DNA of 64,000 nucleotides from Neobacillus notoginsengisoli (GCF_003515685.1 NZ_QWEG01000008.1:62001-126000); one strand, 5' to 3'. Numbered from the stretch's first letter, positions 33,596 through 43,485 are shown. The notes: a model not told the origin generated them from the sequence alone. Numbers and translations are program-made.

Positions 33596-34766
33596 GCTCG
33601 GTTAAATATTGTTCTTTTTGCAAAATTTCTTCCTTTGAGTTTCCGATGAGGATTCCGTTAATAAACGGCTTGTTTTCCGAATCCCCGCTCGTTTCTGGAT
33701 GATAGATGGCGAGTGGGATGAGCGATCCGTCTTCCACCAGGCTTTTGCAGATGTCGTGGAATTCGTCCCAAGGACGGTCGATTTTCCAGCTTTTGAACAT
33801 CATATCCTGATTATTGTGGCGGCTAAAAATACTATCTTTCAGCAGAAGGGCGGGAGTCGAGCCATTCAGTCGAAAGTTCAGGTCAATACATAAAACCCTG
33901 TTATCCTCGGTGATCAGAATATCAAACCCGGCAATGCCTTTGTATCCAAGCTGGCAGGCTTTTTCCATGATCGTCCTGCCGAGGTTGATAGCACTCTTAG
34001 GAGGGCTGTCCTCCGCGGAAATCCAGTTGCCTTTATACCTGCCTGAAACCGAAATGATTTGCTCCCCCGCGCCGAGATAAAGAATCTGGCCGTCGCATGT
34101 TTTTGCAAATTGAAGGCAGTAATTTTTCTTGTTCTCGATGAACTCTTCAATCACGATGCTTTGGCTGTCTTTCAGCAATTCGGAGGCTCGCTTGAAATCC
34201 TCTTCAGTATGGCAAAGAACGACATCGAATCCGCCCCCGTTCGGTAAATCCGTTCCCGCTTTCATGACAAATGGCAATGTCCATTTTTCTCTCACTGTCA
34301 CGAGCTCGTCGGGGCTGACGACCATCCGTTTCGGCAGATGCTCTTTCGGTACAATTTCTCCCATATTTGCCTTGTTATTTAAATACGAAAATACTTCCTT
34401 ATCAATCCAATACTTTTCCGGCGGGACTTCCGAGTCGGGCAGCGGCTGGTTCAGCACCTTTTTTTGCTGGCCGCTGCTAAGCGATTCCAGAAGGCCGTAA
34501 AAACTATTTTTGCCATCATAAACGAGCTGATTTGGCGCGGGAGAAATACCTGCTGTCTTTAGCAGATTCAGCGCTTCCTCGGTCACTGTCCGGTCATTGC
34601 AGACAAAAGGCATGTCACCGGCGATTGGCAGTAGGGCGCCTGTCCGGAAATCATCGAGGATCGTGTCCTTTGGAATCCAACCGATCCCCTCGAATGATAC
34701 CCTCGGATTAAAAACGAGCTGTGGCCCATATATATCTTTTAACGTTAAAGTAGGTGCGATATCCAT
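33582..34766 (-). CDS. ATP-grasp domain protein (putative carboxylate-amine/thiol ligase)
   Basis: A 394-residue ATP-grasp protein. A pre-ATP-grasp region is followed by the ATP-binding lysine segment (TLPFVMKAGTDLPNGGGFDVVL), the SIVIEEFIENKKNYCLQFA strand and the C-terminal metal-binding motif FDILITEDNRVLCIDLNFRLNGS, where Asp and Asn bind Mg. Such enzymes join a carboxylate to an amine or thiol; the substrates are unknown. GGAGGT lies about 13 nt before the ATG at 34766. An ATG at 34787 would include that site inside the coding region. It is divergent from the YheC/D-like gene at 34941. Confidence 0.78.
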   Translation of the reverse strand: MDIAPTLTLKDIYGPQLVFNPRVSFEGIGWIPKDTILDDFRTGALLPIAGDMPFVCNDRTVTEEALNLLKTAGISPAPNQLVYDGKNSFYGLLESLSSGQQKKVLNQPLPDSEVPPEKYWIDKEVFSYLNNKANMGEIVPKEHLPKRMVVSPDELVTVREKWTLPFVMKAGTDLPNGGGFDVVLCHTEEDFKRASELLKDSQSIVIEEFIENKKNYCLQFAKTCDGQILYLGAGEQIISVSGRYKGNWISAEDSPPKSAINLGRTIMEKACQLGYKGIAGFDILITEDNRVLCIDLNFRLNGSTPALLLKDSIFSRHNNQDMMFKSWKIDRPWDEFHDICKSLVEDGSLIPLAIYHPETSGDSENKPFINGILIGNSKEEILQKEQYLTEHGWK

Positions 34767-34940
34767 CTGTTTTCTAGTTACCTCCATTTCGAAAGATGTT
34801 CAATCATTCATTATATGAACGTAAAAAAGATGTGGCTGGTTACGAATACAATTACCCGAAAATCGGGCTTTTGAACAAGCAAATTTTTCTACAAGGCATA
34901 AGCTGTGGAAAATGAACGATACCGGTAAGGGGCGGATGGT

Positions 34941-35714
34941 ATGCGGAAAGGAAATAAATTGGATTTTTACTGGTTTCTGAGTAAGGATAAACTGTTAAAT
35001 GAATGCTTGCCTTATACAGTCGGGCTCAACGAAATAGCGTTTAGCGAAATGCTGGACTACTACGAGTCAATTATCGTCAAGCCGACTGTTTCATCCGGCG
35101 GGGGAAAAGAGATTTATAAGGTAATAAAACTGTCTCGCGGAATAGAAGTGCACCACAGAGACAAACGAAACGTGTTCCGGAACAAAAGGGAGGCTTTCGC
35201 TTTTATTGAAGAGTCCACCTTTGGCTTTTCAAGGCCATATATCATTCAGGAGGCAATTGATCTTCTCACTGTGGATGGGAATCCGGTCGATTTTCGGGCT
35301 ATTGTGCAAAGGAGAATCGATTCATCGGAATGGCAAGTAACAGGAAAGTTCGGGAAGGTGGCAAAAGAAGGCTTCATCGTCACAAATCTGAAATATCACA
35401 GAGCGGGGCTTATGTCCATAGATGAAGCGCTCGCCGCACTGCAATTTACATGGCGCGATGGGGAAAGAATTCTTGAAGCGATGGACAAGGTCTGCATCCG
35501 GGCGGCGGAAAAACTCCAGGAAGCTTTCCCAGATAAAACAATGTGGGGACTGGATATCGGAGTCAACCACTCCTTTCAAGTGAAAATCATCGAAGTAAAT
35601 GCCAACCCCGGAAACAATCCCTTCCGTGACCTCGAAGATGACCGGATGCACAAAAGAATCACCTCGATTAGAAATTACAACCGGCTCGCGCGAAGGAGGA
35701 GAAAGGGGTATTAG
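34941..35714 (+). CDS. YheC/YheD-family ATP-grasp protein
   Basis: A 257-residue protein of the YheC/YheD ATP-grasp family. ATP-binding segments are IIVKPTVSSGGGKEIYKV and PYIIQEAIDL. VDFRAIVQRR, a DIRV-type motif, and the Mg-binding IIEVNANPGNNPF close the domain. B. subtilis relatives are endospore coat-associated proteins. It is short for the family, with little N-terminal domain. AAGGGG lies 8 nt upstream. A terminator follows at 35743. Confidence 0.8.
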   Translation: MRKGNKLDFYWFLSKDKLLNECLPYTVGLNEIAFSEMLDYYESIIVKPTVSSGGGKEIYKVIKLSRGIEVHHRDKRNVFRNKREAFAFIEESTFGFSRPYIIQEAIDLLTVDGNPVDFRAIVQRRIDSSEWQVTGKFGKVAKEGFIVTNLKYHRAGLMSIDEALAALQFTWRDGERILEAMDKVCIRAAEKLQEAFPDKTMWGLDIGVNHSFQVKIIEVNANPGNNPFRDLEDDRMHKRITSIRNYNRLARRRRKGY

Positions 35715-35742
35715 AGCAAGTTTCGCGTAATGAATGCTAGCC

Positions 35743-35780
35743 AGCGCCACCTTATCTGGGCAGGAAGGGGCGTTTTTTCT
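35743..35780 (+). terminator. Terminator after YheC/D-like gene
   Basis: CGCC-A-CCTT pairs with AAGG-GGCG and is followed by TTTTTT. It separates the gene from the large array downstream. Confidence 0.7.
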
Positions 35781-35856
35781 TAGGTTTAACGTGTATTTTG
35801 TACAAGCTATATTAACGAACTTCCTTATCGAACATTCTAAAAACGCCTTTAGAGCC

Positions 35857-36430
35857 CGAGGGCCGGTCCGCTAATTGCTGTTCGGTCGCTAAGCATACCT
35901 TTAATAATCGAAGGCCTTGTTTCCGGTGGTCCTTCGATTACTAAGTGTGCCTTTATTAATTGAAGGCCATGTTTCCGGTGATCCTTCGATTACTAAGTGT
36001 GTCTTTATTAATCGAAGGCCATGTTTCCGGTGGTTCTTCAATTACTAAGTGTGCCTTTATTAACCGAAGGCCCGTCCGCCAGCCGCCGTTCGGTCGCTAA
36101 GTCCTCGTTTAGCGCCCGAAGGCCATTCCGCTAGCCGCCGTTCGGTCGCTAAGTCCTCGTTTAGCGCCCGAAGGCCCGTCCGCCAGCCGCCGTTCGGTCG
36201 CTAAGTCCTCGTTTAGCGCCCGAAGGCCATTCCGCCAGCCGCCGTTCGGTCGCTAAGTCCTCGTTTAGCGCCCGAAGGCCATTCCGCCAGCCGCCGTTCG
36301 GTCGCTAAGTCCTCGTTTAGCGCCCGAAGGCCATTCCGCCAGCCGCCGTTCGGTCACTAAGCCCTCATTTAGCGCCCGAAGGCCCGTCCGCCAGCCGCTG
36401 TTCGGTCACTAAGCCCTGGATTTCCCGAAG
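35857..36430. repeat. 52-bp tandem array (11 units) with two covarying hairpin types
   Basis: Eleven units (CGAAGGCC or close variants) start at 35857, 35909, 35961, 36013, 36065, 36117, 36169, 36221, 36273, 36325 and 36377, each exactly 52 bp apart. A shortened end unit lies near 36426. Units at 35909-36013 have arms AATCGAAGG and CCTTCGATT. Units from 36065 on have TTAGCGCCCGAA and TTCGGTCGCTAA. Both arms change together, so the hairpin is kept while the sequence changes. The array fills the gap between two plus-strand genes; nothing else is seen in 35781-36500. Confidence 0.95.
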
Positions 36431-36539
36431 ATCCAACGCAGATAATTGTAGTCTAATTTTCAAAGCAGTAGAGGAATTCACCAAGCAATAAAGAATTAGT
36501 TAACGTAAGTGCCACACCATAGAAGGGAGAACAAACATA

Positions 36540-38099
36540 TTGGATACTCTCACTTTTTTGAAAGTGATTCTTTGTCTGTCAATTGCCATATATCTGCCGA
36601 TCTATTTCCGCCTCGTAGGAGACCGGAGCCGGTTCTTCCTTTTGCTCAAAAAAAGCCACCCCCTGTTCGCGGCTGCAGCGGTTGCTTCATTTTTCATTTC
36701 GGCCCTGTCATTTGCCTGGCTCGGTTATTGCCTGTTGATTGGCGTGTACGGTGCGCTTCGTTTTTTTGAAAGAGGCGGTTTTTATCTTGAGGAAAGCCTG
36801 ATTGACTTTTCGATGATTTATCTGCCCATCGGCGGCATTTGGTTCACCGTTTATCAGCATGAATGGAATCTGTTCGGCTTTACAGGCATGCTCGCCCTTC
36901 TGACAGCCATCCATTTCCATTATTCAAGCCTGTTTGGCCTCTTGTTTTCCGGCCTGCTCGGCAGGTGGCTGAAGGACAATCACGGGATTCCGCGGGTATA
37001 TAAAGCGGCCATGCTAATATTTATTCTTTCGCCATTAGCGGTGGCAATCGGCATCACCTACTCGAGAGCCATCGAAATAGCGGCAGTCCTTTTATTTGCC
37101 GCAGCGCTCTATACATATTGCTTGTATTCCTTCAAGACAAAGAAAGTATCCGTCATGCTGTCTTCGGTTGCATTGCTTTTTACGATGCTGCTTTCCGCGC
37201 TCTATGCGCTCAGGCTGGTCGACATACCGTTCATGGTCTATTTCCATTGGCTCGTGAACGCCCTTTTATTCACTGGCTTCGGACTTGTGGGTTACTCACA
37301 GCTAAAGCCGGAAAGCCACTTTCCACTGGCGGCAATTCCTTTTTCGGCCATTGCGGGACAAGGAAGAATTGGCACGGACTTTTTCAGTCGCAATGCCTTT
37401 GTTGCGAACACAGCTACGCACCCGGCAGGCATGGTCGATTCCATGGCCGATTTTGCAAGAAGTGATTTTTCCCCTGGCAAAATTAGCCCCCGTATCGCGG
37501 ATTTCTACATAAACACGATTGGCTATGATATGGACGTCCAGCCGCGCTGGAGGCGGTTTTTCTATCCCGTCGCGCGCCTTTATAAAAAACTATCAATCGT
37601 AATGGAACAAATGAACTTTCCTATCTTGGAGGAAGAGTTCCATACAGAGATTGACAGCCAAATGGTTAAACTCGTCGACCGGAAGGACAGCCGCGAGAAT
37701 GTACGAGCCTGGGTGCGCAGCGACAAACGAACCCGAAAAGCGATCTATGTTGCCGCTTATTCGACGCATGTGAATGCTGTCGGGGAACGGTTTTACAATG
37801 TGTTCTTCCCACTGCCCTTCGGCGGCATGACGAGCGTTCTGAGGATTTCGCATTACGGGGAAGAAGGGGTGACTCTTACCTCCTTTTCAGAGGAAAAGAG
37901 GGCGGACCATAACGGCGTCTACCTGACCCTTTGGCAAAAATGCTTCCGTATCCCTATTAATGAAACAATTGACGTCTGGACGGAAGACGGGTGCATAAAA
38001 GCGTACCACGCCTCATACTTGTTTGGTGTACGGGTCCTAGAGTTGGATTATATCATCAGGCCAAAGCAGACAGCCATAACTTCAAGGAAGAGTATGTAA
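36540..38099 (+). CDS. YndJ-like membrane protein
   Basis: A 519-residue protein with an N-terminal membrane part of about 8-9 helices (residues 5-255) and a soluble C-terminal domain (about 290-510). This arrangement and the segment ALLTAIHFHYSS recall B. subtilis YndJ (about 540 residues). The soluble domain is rich in beta strands and carries AYSTHVNAVGERFYNVFFPLPFGGMTSV-type sequence; its role is unknown. The start is TTG at 36540 with AAGGGAG about 10 nt upstream. Confidence 0.65.
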   Translation: MDTLTFLKVILCLSIAIYLPIYFRLVGDRSRFFLLLKKSHPLFAAAAVASFFISALSFAWLGYCLLIGVYGALRFFERGGFYLEESLIDFSMIYLPIGGIWFTVYQHEWNLFGFTGMLALLTAIHFHYSSLFGLLFSGLLGRWLKDNHGIPRVYKAAMLIFILSPLAVAIGITYSRAIEIAAVLLFAAALYTYCLYSFKTKKVSVMLSSVALLFTMLLSALYALRLVDIPFMVYFHWLVNALLFTGFGLVGYSQLKPESHFPLAAIPFSAIAGQGRIGTDFFSRNAFVANTATHPAGMVDSMADFARSDFSPGKISPRIADFYINTIGYDMDVQPRWRRFFYPVARLYKKLSIVMEQMNFPILEEEFHTEIDSQMVKLVDRKDSRENVRAWVRSDKRTRKAIYVAAYSTHVNAVGERFYNVFFPLPFGGMTSVLRISHYGEEGVTLTSFSEEKRADHNGVYLTLWQKCFRIPINETIDVWTEDGCIKAYHASYLFGVRVLELDYIIRPKQTAITSRKSM

Positions 38100-38291
38100 A
38101 AAAAAGTCTTGCCAGTAAAAAAGAGTAAAAGAAGCGAGCGCCTGCGCGCCTGCCTTCATAATTAATAGCTGTCGAAAAAGCCTTTAAATGATCGAAGTGT
38201 TACTTGCAGATTCAGATGGGCAAGGGACGTTGTCAAAGGAATGCCTTTCGGGGGGGTCCCGCACATCGTCAGCCGCCAACCTGTGCCTCTT

Positions 38292-38490
38292 GGACGAATG
38301 GATTCGGGATTTGGACGAATGCCCTTTGAATCCGGACGAATGCTCATTCAATTCAGACGAATCACCACCCAATCCGGACGAATAGTCCGAGCTCGGACGA
38401 ATGAGTACCCGATTCGGCTGAATCCCATTGGGTTCCGGACGAATCCACCTCAAATCTGGACGAATCTCCTTCGAATCTGGACGAATCATT
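38292..38490. repeat. 21-bp tandem array, GGACGAAT type (10 units)
   Basis: GGACGAAT or a near match starts at 38292, 38313, 38334, 38355, 38376, 38395, 38416, 38437, 38458 and 38479. All steps are 21 bp except one of 19. The rest of each unit varies but tends to end in AAT or GAT. On the minus strand it would read as an IRPxxxx heptapeptide repeat, but no credible start exists and one step breaks the frame. Confidence 0.92.
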
Positions 38491-38653
38491 GATGCGGAGC
38501 AGAAACCCTCCGCTTTTTGGGTGTGCATGACAGGTCCAGGAGGTGTTATCCACCGCAACCCCTAAAAAAGCGGCTTCTTTTTCGCAAAAAGGCCGGATTT
38601 CCAACAACAAACCATTAAAAATAGCCGTTATTATCGCAAAAAATTCCTATACG

Positions 38654-38815
38654 AGACAGCCGCAGTCAAAAAGTGGCTTCGCTGTCCCAAAAGCACTGGA
38701 ATCGGGACAGCCCGCCGTCAAAACATGGTTTCTCTGTCGCGAAAGGGGCGGATACGCGACAATAAATTATTCAAACTAGGTTTCTCTGTCCCAAAAGGGC
38801 CGGAATCTGGTCGTA
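38654..38815. repeat. 52-bp array, CTGTCCC/GGGACAG and CTGTCGCG/CGCGACA hairpins
   Basis: CTGTCSC starts at 38682, 38734 and 38786, and GACAG or GACAA at 38654, 38706 and 38758, all 52 bp apart. The first hairpin is GCTGTCCC/GGGACAGC. The next is TGTCGCG/CGCGACA, a paired substitution. It resembles the array at 26995. It lies upstream of the RND exporter gene. Nothing else is seen in 38100-38890 apart from the 21-bp array. Confidence 0.85.
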
Positions 38816-38892
38816 CCCCCGTTTCATTTTGCCCATTCCTCCTCCGCCTCAAGTCTTAGAGGAATTTCATTCCATAGCACCAATCCTTAAAT

Positions 38893-38909
38893 TGGTAAAC
38901 AAATTACCA
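38893..38909. promoter_or_regulatory. Candidate operator upstream of the RND exporter
   Basis: TGGTAA-ACAAA-TTACCA is an inverted repeat with 6-bp arms, about 60 bp before the exporter start. RND efflux genes are often controlled by TetR-type repressors through such sites. No regulator gene is adjacent. Confidence 0.4.
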
Positions 38910-38970
38910 TAAAGAGGAGCTAATTCCAGGGGGTTCCTCTGGAGAATAAAAGGAATGGGAGAATGAAAAG

Positions 38971-41900
38971 ATGAAAAAAGTGATTCAATTCAGTATGAGG
39001 AATGGTGTTGCGCTGTTTTTGATGATGGGGCTGATATTGGCAGGGGGGATCTTTTCTCTGAAAGAAATCAATGTCGAGAAGTATCCGAATGTGGATATTC
39101 CGTATTTGACGGTTGTCATCCCGTATCCGGGCGCTTCGCCGGAGCAGGTGATGAAGGAGATTGGCGAGCCGGTTGAACGGGAATTGATGAATCTTGAAGG
39201 GGTTAAAAATATCTATACCGATGCGGCGGCCAATGTTTTTTACTCGACAATGGAGATTGATATGGCTGTTGATATGAAGGATGCCGAACAGCTGGCAAAG
39301 GCGGCGGTTGATAAAATAGCGCTGCCCGATACGGCGAAGAAGCCGGAGTTCATTTTGCAAGGGCCTGAGCCTGACCCGACCATCTTTGCAATCGGTGCTT
39401 ATGCGGGCGACGGGCATGCTGATGTCCAGAAAGTTGTGAAAGAGAGGCTGATTCCAAGGCTTGAGATGATAGACGGTGTCAGTAAAGTGTTAACCGGCGG
39501 CATTGATGAGAAGAGCGTCAACATCCGTCTGTTGCCGGAAGAGATGAAGAAACGCGGCATCACGCTCGATCAGGTGAAGACGGCGATTTCAGCCAATCAT
39601 ATGGCGATTCCGACAGGGGACATTGATCTTTCCGGAAACACGCTGCCAGTACGGGTCAGCAAGGAATTAACATCGCTGGAAGACGTGAAAGAAGTGACAC
39701 TTTTTGTGCCGGGTGCGCAGGCATTGGAACAGGTAAAACTCGGCGAGGTTGCTGACATTAGCTATGACAGTGAAAGCAAGAGCGATTTTACGAGGATTAA
39801 TGGGAAGGAAGGCGTTCGCGTCGGCATTGTCGCGGAAGGCGGTGCCAACGTAGTTTCGATCGTTGAAAAAGCCAGGGAAGAAATGAAAAAGGCAGAGCTC
39901 CCGGCAAGCGTGAAAATGGAAGTGCTCAGGGACCAGTCAATCGAAATTAAGGATTCGGTTTACGCGATGCTTCGCGAAGCGCTGCTCGGGTCGTTGATGG
40001 CGGTCATTGTTACATTCCTTTTCCTGAGGAATATACGCTCGACGCTTATTGCGATCATCTCAATCCCGCTGTCGATTTTCGCATCCTTTACGGTTTTGAA
40101 CATGCTTGGCTATACGCTGAATATCATGACGCTTGCCGGAATTGCTGTTGCGGTCGGCCGGGTCGTCGATGACTCGATTGTTGTCATTGAAAATGTGTTT
40201 AGAAGAGTCCGCGCCTCAAAAGAGCGGAACGATGGGCTAGTTGAAGAAGCAACGAGGGAGGTCGCCAAGGCGATTACGTCGTCGACGATTACGACGGTCG
40301 CTGTATTTTTGCCAATGGCTTTCGTCCCTGGGGTCATCGGGAAATTCTTCGCGCCGCTTGCTTGGACGATTGTCATTTCATTACTGTTTTCACTCATTGT
40401 CGCGATTACGGTCGTGCCGCTTATGTCAAAAATGTTCCTCCTGAAGCTGACGCCGAGGGAGTATAAAGAAGGGCTAATCCAAAGAGTGTACCGTTCCACC
40501 TTGTCATGGGTCCTGAGCCGCCGGGCACTGACGCTCATCGTTTCCATTGCGGTCCTTGCAGGCACAGTTGCGTTGATTGCGCCAAAACTCGGGACGACTT
40601 TCCTGCCGCAGGAGCGGGTGACCAATTTTGATGTGAATATTACGATGGAAAAAGGCGCGTCAGCTGAAAAAACAAGTGAGGCAGCGAGTGTGGTCGAAGA
40701 CATTTTGCTGGCAAAAGAAGAAGTGAAGCTGGTTAGCACGAGTGTGAACGGACAATTCAGAAATGCGTCGATTATGTTTGAAATAAAAAATTCAGTTGAA
40801 GATGCCGACCAGTTTTTGAAAGACCTGCGTGCGCAATTCTCGAGGCTGTCTGTGGCAAAAGAAATATCCGTTACCGGAATCGGCGGTTTAGCGGGCGGCG
40901 GACAGTCTCAATACACCTTAGTTGTGAATGGGTCAAATTTTGAAGACATCAAGTCGGCAAGCAAAGAGATTGTGAAAGAGCTAAAAGGAATAGACGGCAT
41001 GGCTGACGTCCAATCCTCGCTTGAAGGGGATGAGCCGGAAATTCAAATCGATCTGGATGAAAAGAAGCTCGCTGAAAATGGGCTGATGCCGGCAATGGTT
41101 GGAAAGAGCCTGCGCGAACTGATTAACGGTGATGTTGTGACAACCATGTCGATGGAGGATACGAAAACGGATGTCAGACTTGGCTTGAAGATGAATGAGA
41201 TTTCTTCGCTCGATGATTTGGGCGAACAGCAAATCACCAATATGATGGGAATGCCGGTGAAGCTGAAGGAAATTGGCACATTGAAGCGTGCGAGCAACCG
41301 GATGGTGATTACCCATTTGAACCAGAATGAGTATGTGATGGTTTTTGCCCAGATTACCGACAGCAAAACGGGCGATATTGCGAAAAAAGCCGATGAAGCG
41401 ATTGCGGGCTTGGATTTGCCGGGTAGTGTCCATTATTACAAGGAAGGCGCTTCGGCGATGATGGAGGAAGGGTTTAAGAACATGGCGCTTGCGATTGGAG
41501 TTAGCATCCTCCTCGTTTACCTTGTCATGGTCATTGCCTTCGGTGAAGGGAAAGCGCCGTTTGTTATCCTGTTTTCGATTCCATTTTCGTTGATTGGCGC
41601 ACTGGTTGGCTTGTATATTGTGAAGGAGCCAATCGGGATGCCGGCGATGATCGGGCTGCTGATGCTGAACGGCATAGTTGTCACAAACGCGATCGTTCTC
41701 GTCGACAAGGTCAAGCAATTTGAGAAGCAGGGGCTCGTGGCTAGAGAGGCGTTGCTTGAAGCGGGCGTCATCCGGATCAGGCCGATCCTGATGACCGCGA
41801 TTGCCACAGTCGGCGCCCTCCTGCCGATGGCGATTTCCAGCCATGCCGGAATTGTCTCTTCATCCATGGCCGTCGTTGTCATTGGCGGGCTGGCAACATC

Positions 41901-42048
41901 TACACTGCTGACGCTCTTTATCGTGCCAGTGCTGTACAGCCTGTTTCATCCGAAGCCGAAAACACAGGCTGACGAAAGCCCTGCTGGCGAAAAAGCAACA
42001 GTCGAAAAACCATTAAAAGGCATCATCATTACATCGAAACCGGTTTAG
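38971..42048 (+). CDS. RND-family efflux transporter (SwrC/AcrB type)
   Basis: A 1025-residue RND pump of the Gram-positive SwrC/YerP group. Helix 1 is GVALFLMMGLILAGGIFSL, followed by a large extracellular loop (PYPGASPEQVMKEIGEPVERE). Helices 2-6 include the proton-relay region ITLAGIAVAVGRVVDDSIVVIENV. A second loop and the duplicated second half (VSILLVYLVMVIAFGE to VIGGLATSTLLTLFIVPV) follow. B. subtilis SwrC exports surfactin and aids swarming. No membrane-fusion-protein gene is adjacent. The nearby upstream sequence contains a candidate operator. Confidence 0.92.
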   Translation: MKKVIQFSMRNGVALFLMMGLILAGGIFSLKEINVEKYPNVDIPYLTVVIPYPGASPEQVMKEIGEPVERELMNLEGVKNIYTDAAANVFYSTMEIDMAVDMKDAEQLAKAAVDKIALPDTAKKPEFILQGPEPDPTIFAIGAYAGDGHADVQKVVKERLIPRLEMIDGVSKVLTGGIDEKSVNIRLLPEEMKKRGITLDQVKTAISANHMAIPTGDIDLSGNTLPVRVSKELTSLEDVKEVTLFVPGAQALEQVKLGEVADISYDSESKSDFTRINGKEGVRVGIVAEGGANVVSIVEKAREEMKKAELPASVKMEVLRDQSIEIKDSVYAMLREALLGSLMAVIVTFLFLRNIRSTLIAIISIPLSIFASFTVLNMLGYTLNIMTLAGIAVAVGRVVDDSIVVIENVFRRVRASKERNDGLVEEATREVAKAITSSTITTVAVFLPMAFVPGVIGKFFAPLAWTIVISLLFSLIVAITVVPLMSKMFLLKLTPREYKEGLIQRVYRSTLSWVLSRRALTLIVSIAVLAGTVALIAPKLGTTFLPQERVTNFDVNITMEKGASAEKTSEAASVVEDILLAKEEVKLVSTSVNGQFRNASIMFEIKNSVEDADQFLKDLRAQFSRLSVAKEISVTGIGGLAGGGQSQYTLVVNGSNFEDIKSASKEIVKELKGIDGMADVQSSLEGDEPEIQIDLDEKKLAENGLMPAMVGKSLRELINGDVVTTMSMEDTKTDVRLGLKMNEISSLDDLGEQQITNMMGMPVKLKEIGTLKRASNRMVITHLNQNEYVMVFAQITDSKTGDIAKKADEAIAGLDLPGSVHYYKEGASAMMEEGFKNMALAIGVSILLVYLVMVIAFGEGKAPFVILFSIPFSLIGALVGLYIVKEPIGMPAMIGLLMLNGIVVTNAIVLVDKVKQFEKQGLVAREALLEAGVIRIRPILMTAIATVGALLPMAISSHAGIVSSSMAVVVIGGLATSTLLTLFIVPVLYSLFHPKPKTQADESPAGEKATVEKPLKGIIITSKPV

Positions 42049-42117
42049 ATTTGATTGCCAATTCAGATAAATGAAAAAAGGAAATAAAAAAATAGTGAAA
42101 TAGTTTTAAAGTTATGG

Positions 42118-42205
42118 TATAAAGGAAGAGGATAAAAAAATAATTCGTTTTTGGAGGAGCCTGTCACCCTGGGAGAAGTATGCCCATTTGGTGGAGGCTC
42201 TTTTT
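42118..42205 (+). promoter_or_regulatory. Short leader transcript with terminator upstream of the antiporter gene
   Basis: A TATAAA at 42118 is followed about 35 nt later by a nested hairpin: GAGCCT (42157-42162) pairs with AGGCTC (42195-42200), CACC with GGTG, and TGGG with CCCA. TTTTT follows at 42201. This could make a small RNA of about 80 nt, or act as an attenuator before the antiporter start at 42331. It matches no riboswitch class I know. Confidence 0.45.
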
Positions 42206-42330
42206 GCATTCAGGGGGGATGGAGGCATAAGGGGGATTCCCTGCTGCAGACAAAAAATGAACGATTGCCATAAGAATATGGCAAAAAAGGACACGCTAAC
42301 TACGATTGTAAGGGAAAGGGATGGAATAGT

Positions 42331-43485
42331 ATGTTAATTTTGCAACTGGCAATTATTTTAATTGCGTCAAAAGTGGCTGGGAGCCTGAGTGTACGATTTG
42401 GACAGCCTTCCGTCCTTGGAAAGCTGCTGGTCGGAATCATCCTCGGTCCATCCGTTCTTGGGCTTGTGACTGAATCAGCCACTTTGACCGAGTTAAGTAC
42501 AATTGGTGTAATCTTGCTCATGTTCATCGCCGGGCTTGAGACGGATCTTCAAGATTTCAAAAAGTCCGGCATTGCCGCTACTCTCGTCGGCTTTGGCGGA
42601 ATTATCCTGCCGCTCGTCGGAGGATATTTTATCGGTGGCATGTTCGGCCTGAATTCGTTTGAATCATGGTTCCTCGGCCTGCTTCTGTCGGCAACGAGTG
42701 TAAGTATTTCCGTACAGGCGTTAAAGGAGCTGAACCAGCTTCAGACACGTGAAGGGATGACAATCATGGGGGCGGCAGTCATTGACGATGTCGTTGTCAT
42801 TATTGCCCTCGCCTTTTTAATGAGCTTTGCTGGAGGAGATGTCAATCTCACCACGATGATTTTGAAAAAAGTATTGTTCTTTGCAGGTGCCATTCTTGTC
42901 GGCTGGAAGATCGTCCCGGTCTTCATGCGGAGGTTCGAGTCGCTTAAAGTATCGCAAACGGTCATTACCGCTGCCCTTATCATTTGTTTTGTGTTTGCGT
43001 ATCTTGCTGAATATACAGGAGTGGCGGCGATTATCGGTGCATACATTGCCGGAATTGCAATCAGTGTAACAAACTTCAAGGATGAAGTTCATGACAAGGT
43101 TGAAACAATCAGTTATTCAATTTTCGTCCCGATCTTTTTTACATCCATCGGGGTTTCTGCCGACTTCGGCGGCCTTAAGGGCCATCTCTGGATGATTACC
43201 GTCCTGACCATTCTGGCTGTTTTGACAAAATTGGTTGGTGCCGGGCTTGGCGCGAAACTGTCCGGCTTTGGCTGGAACAGCTCCCTCGGGATTGGCTCTG
43301 CGATGGTTTCCCGTGGCGAAGTAGCATTGATCATTGCCGCGATTGGGCTGAATACAAAGCTTTTGGCCCAGGATTTATTTGCCGCTCTCGTTGTCGTCAT
43401 CCTGATTACAACGATTGTCACGCCTCCAATGATGAAAATTTTCTTCAACCGGGGCGACAAAAAAGCGGGATCTGCAACGGTTTAA
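42331..43485 (+). CDS. CPA2-family cation/proton antiporter (GerN/NapA-like)
   Basis: A 384-residue antiporter with about 12 hydrophobic segments. The start (VAGSLSVRFGQPSVLGKLLVGIILGPSVLG) and the helix GLLLSATSVSISVQALKEL are typical. The ion-binding aspartate pair lies in MGAAVIDDVVVIIAL. Length and sequence resemble GerN of Bacillus cereus, a Na/H-K antiporter used in spore germination. No regulatory TrkA domain is fused. A GGGAAAGGGATGG stretch precedes the ATG. Confidence 0.87.
   Translation: MLILQLAIILIASKVAGSLSVRFGQPSVLGKLLVGIILGPSVLGLVTESATLTELSTIGVILLMFIAGLETDLQDFKKSGIAATLVGFGGIILPLVGGYFIGGMFGLNSFESWFLGLLLSATSVSISVQALKELNQLQTREGMTIMGAAVIDDVVVIIALAFLMSFAGGDVNLTTMILKKVLFFAGAILVGWKIVPVFMRRFESLKVSQTVITAALIICFVFAYLAEYTGVAAIIGAYIAGIAISVTNFKDEVHDKVETISYSIFVPIFFTSIGVSADFGGLKGHLWMITVLTILAVLTKLVGAGLGAKLSGFGWNSSLGIGSAMVSRGEVALIIAAIGLNTKLLAQDLFAALVVVILITTIVTPPMMKIFFNRGDKKAGSATV

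Noticed and set aside
38162-38558. Heptapeptide-repeat proteins encoded by the 21-bp arrays (also at 1281 and 43512)
   Set aside because: The frames exist only because 21 is a multiple of 3. They lack ribosome sites, overlap terminators or gaps, and one step of 19 bp breaks the frame. The 52-bp class cannot keep frame at all.
40981-41844. Minus-strand gene of 287 codons opposite the RND exporter
   Set aside because: It is a shadow of the exporter frame with His/Asn/Arg-rich composition typical of antisense translation.
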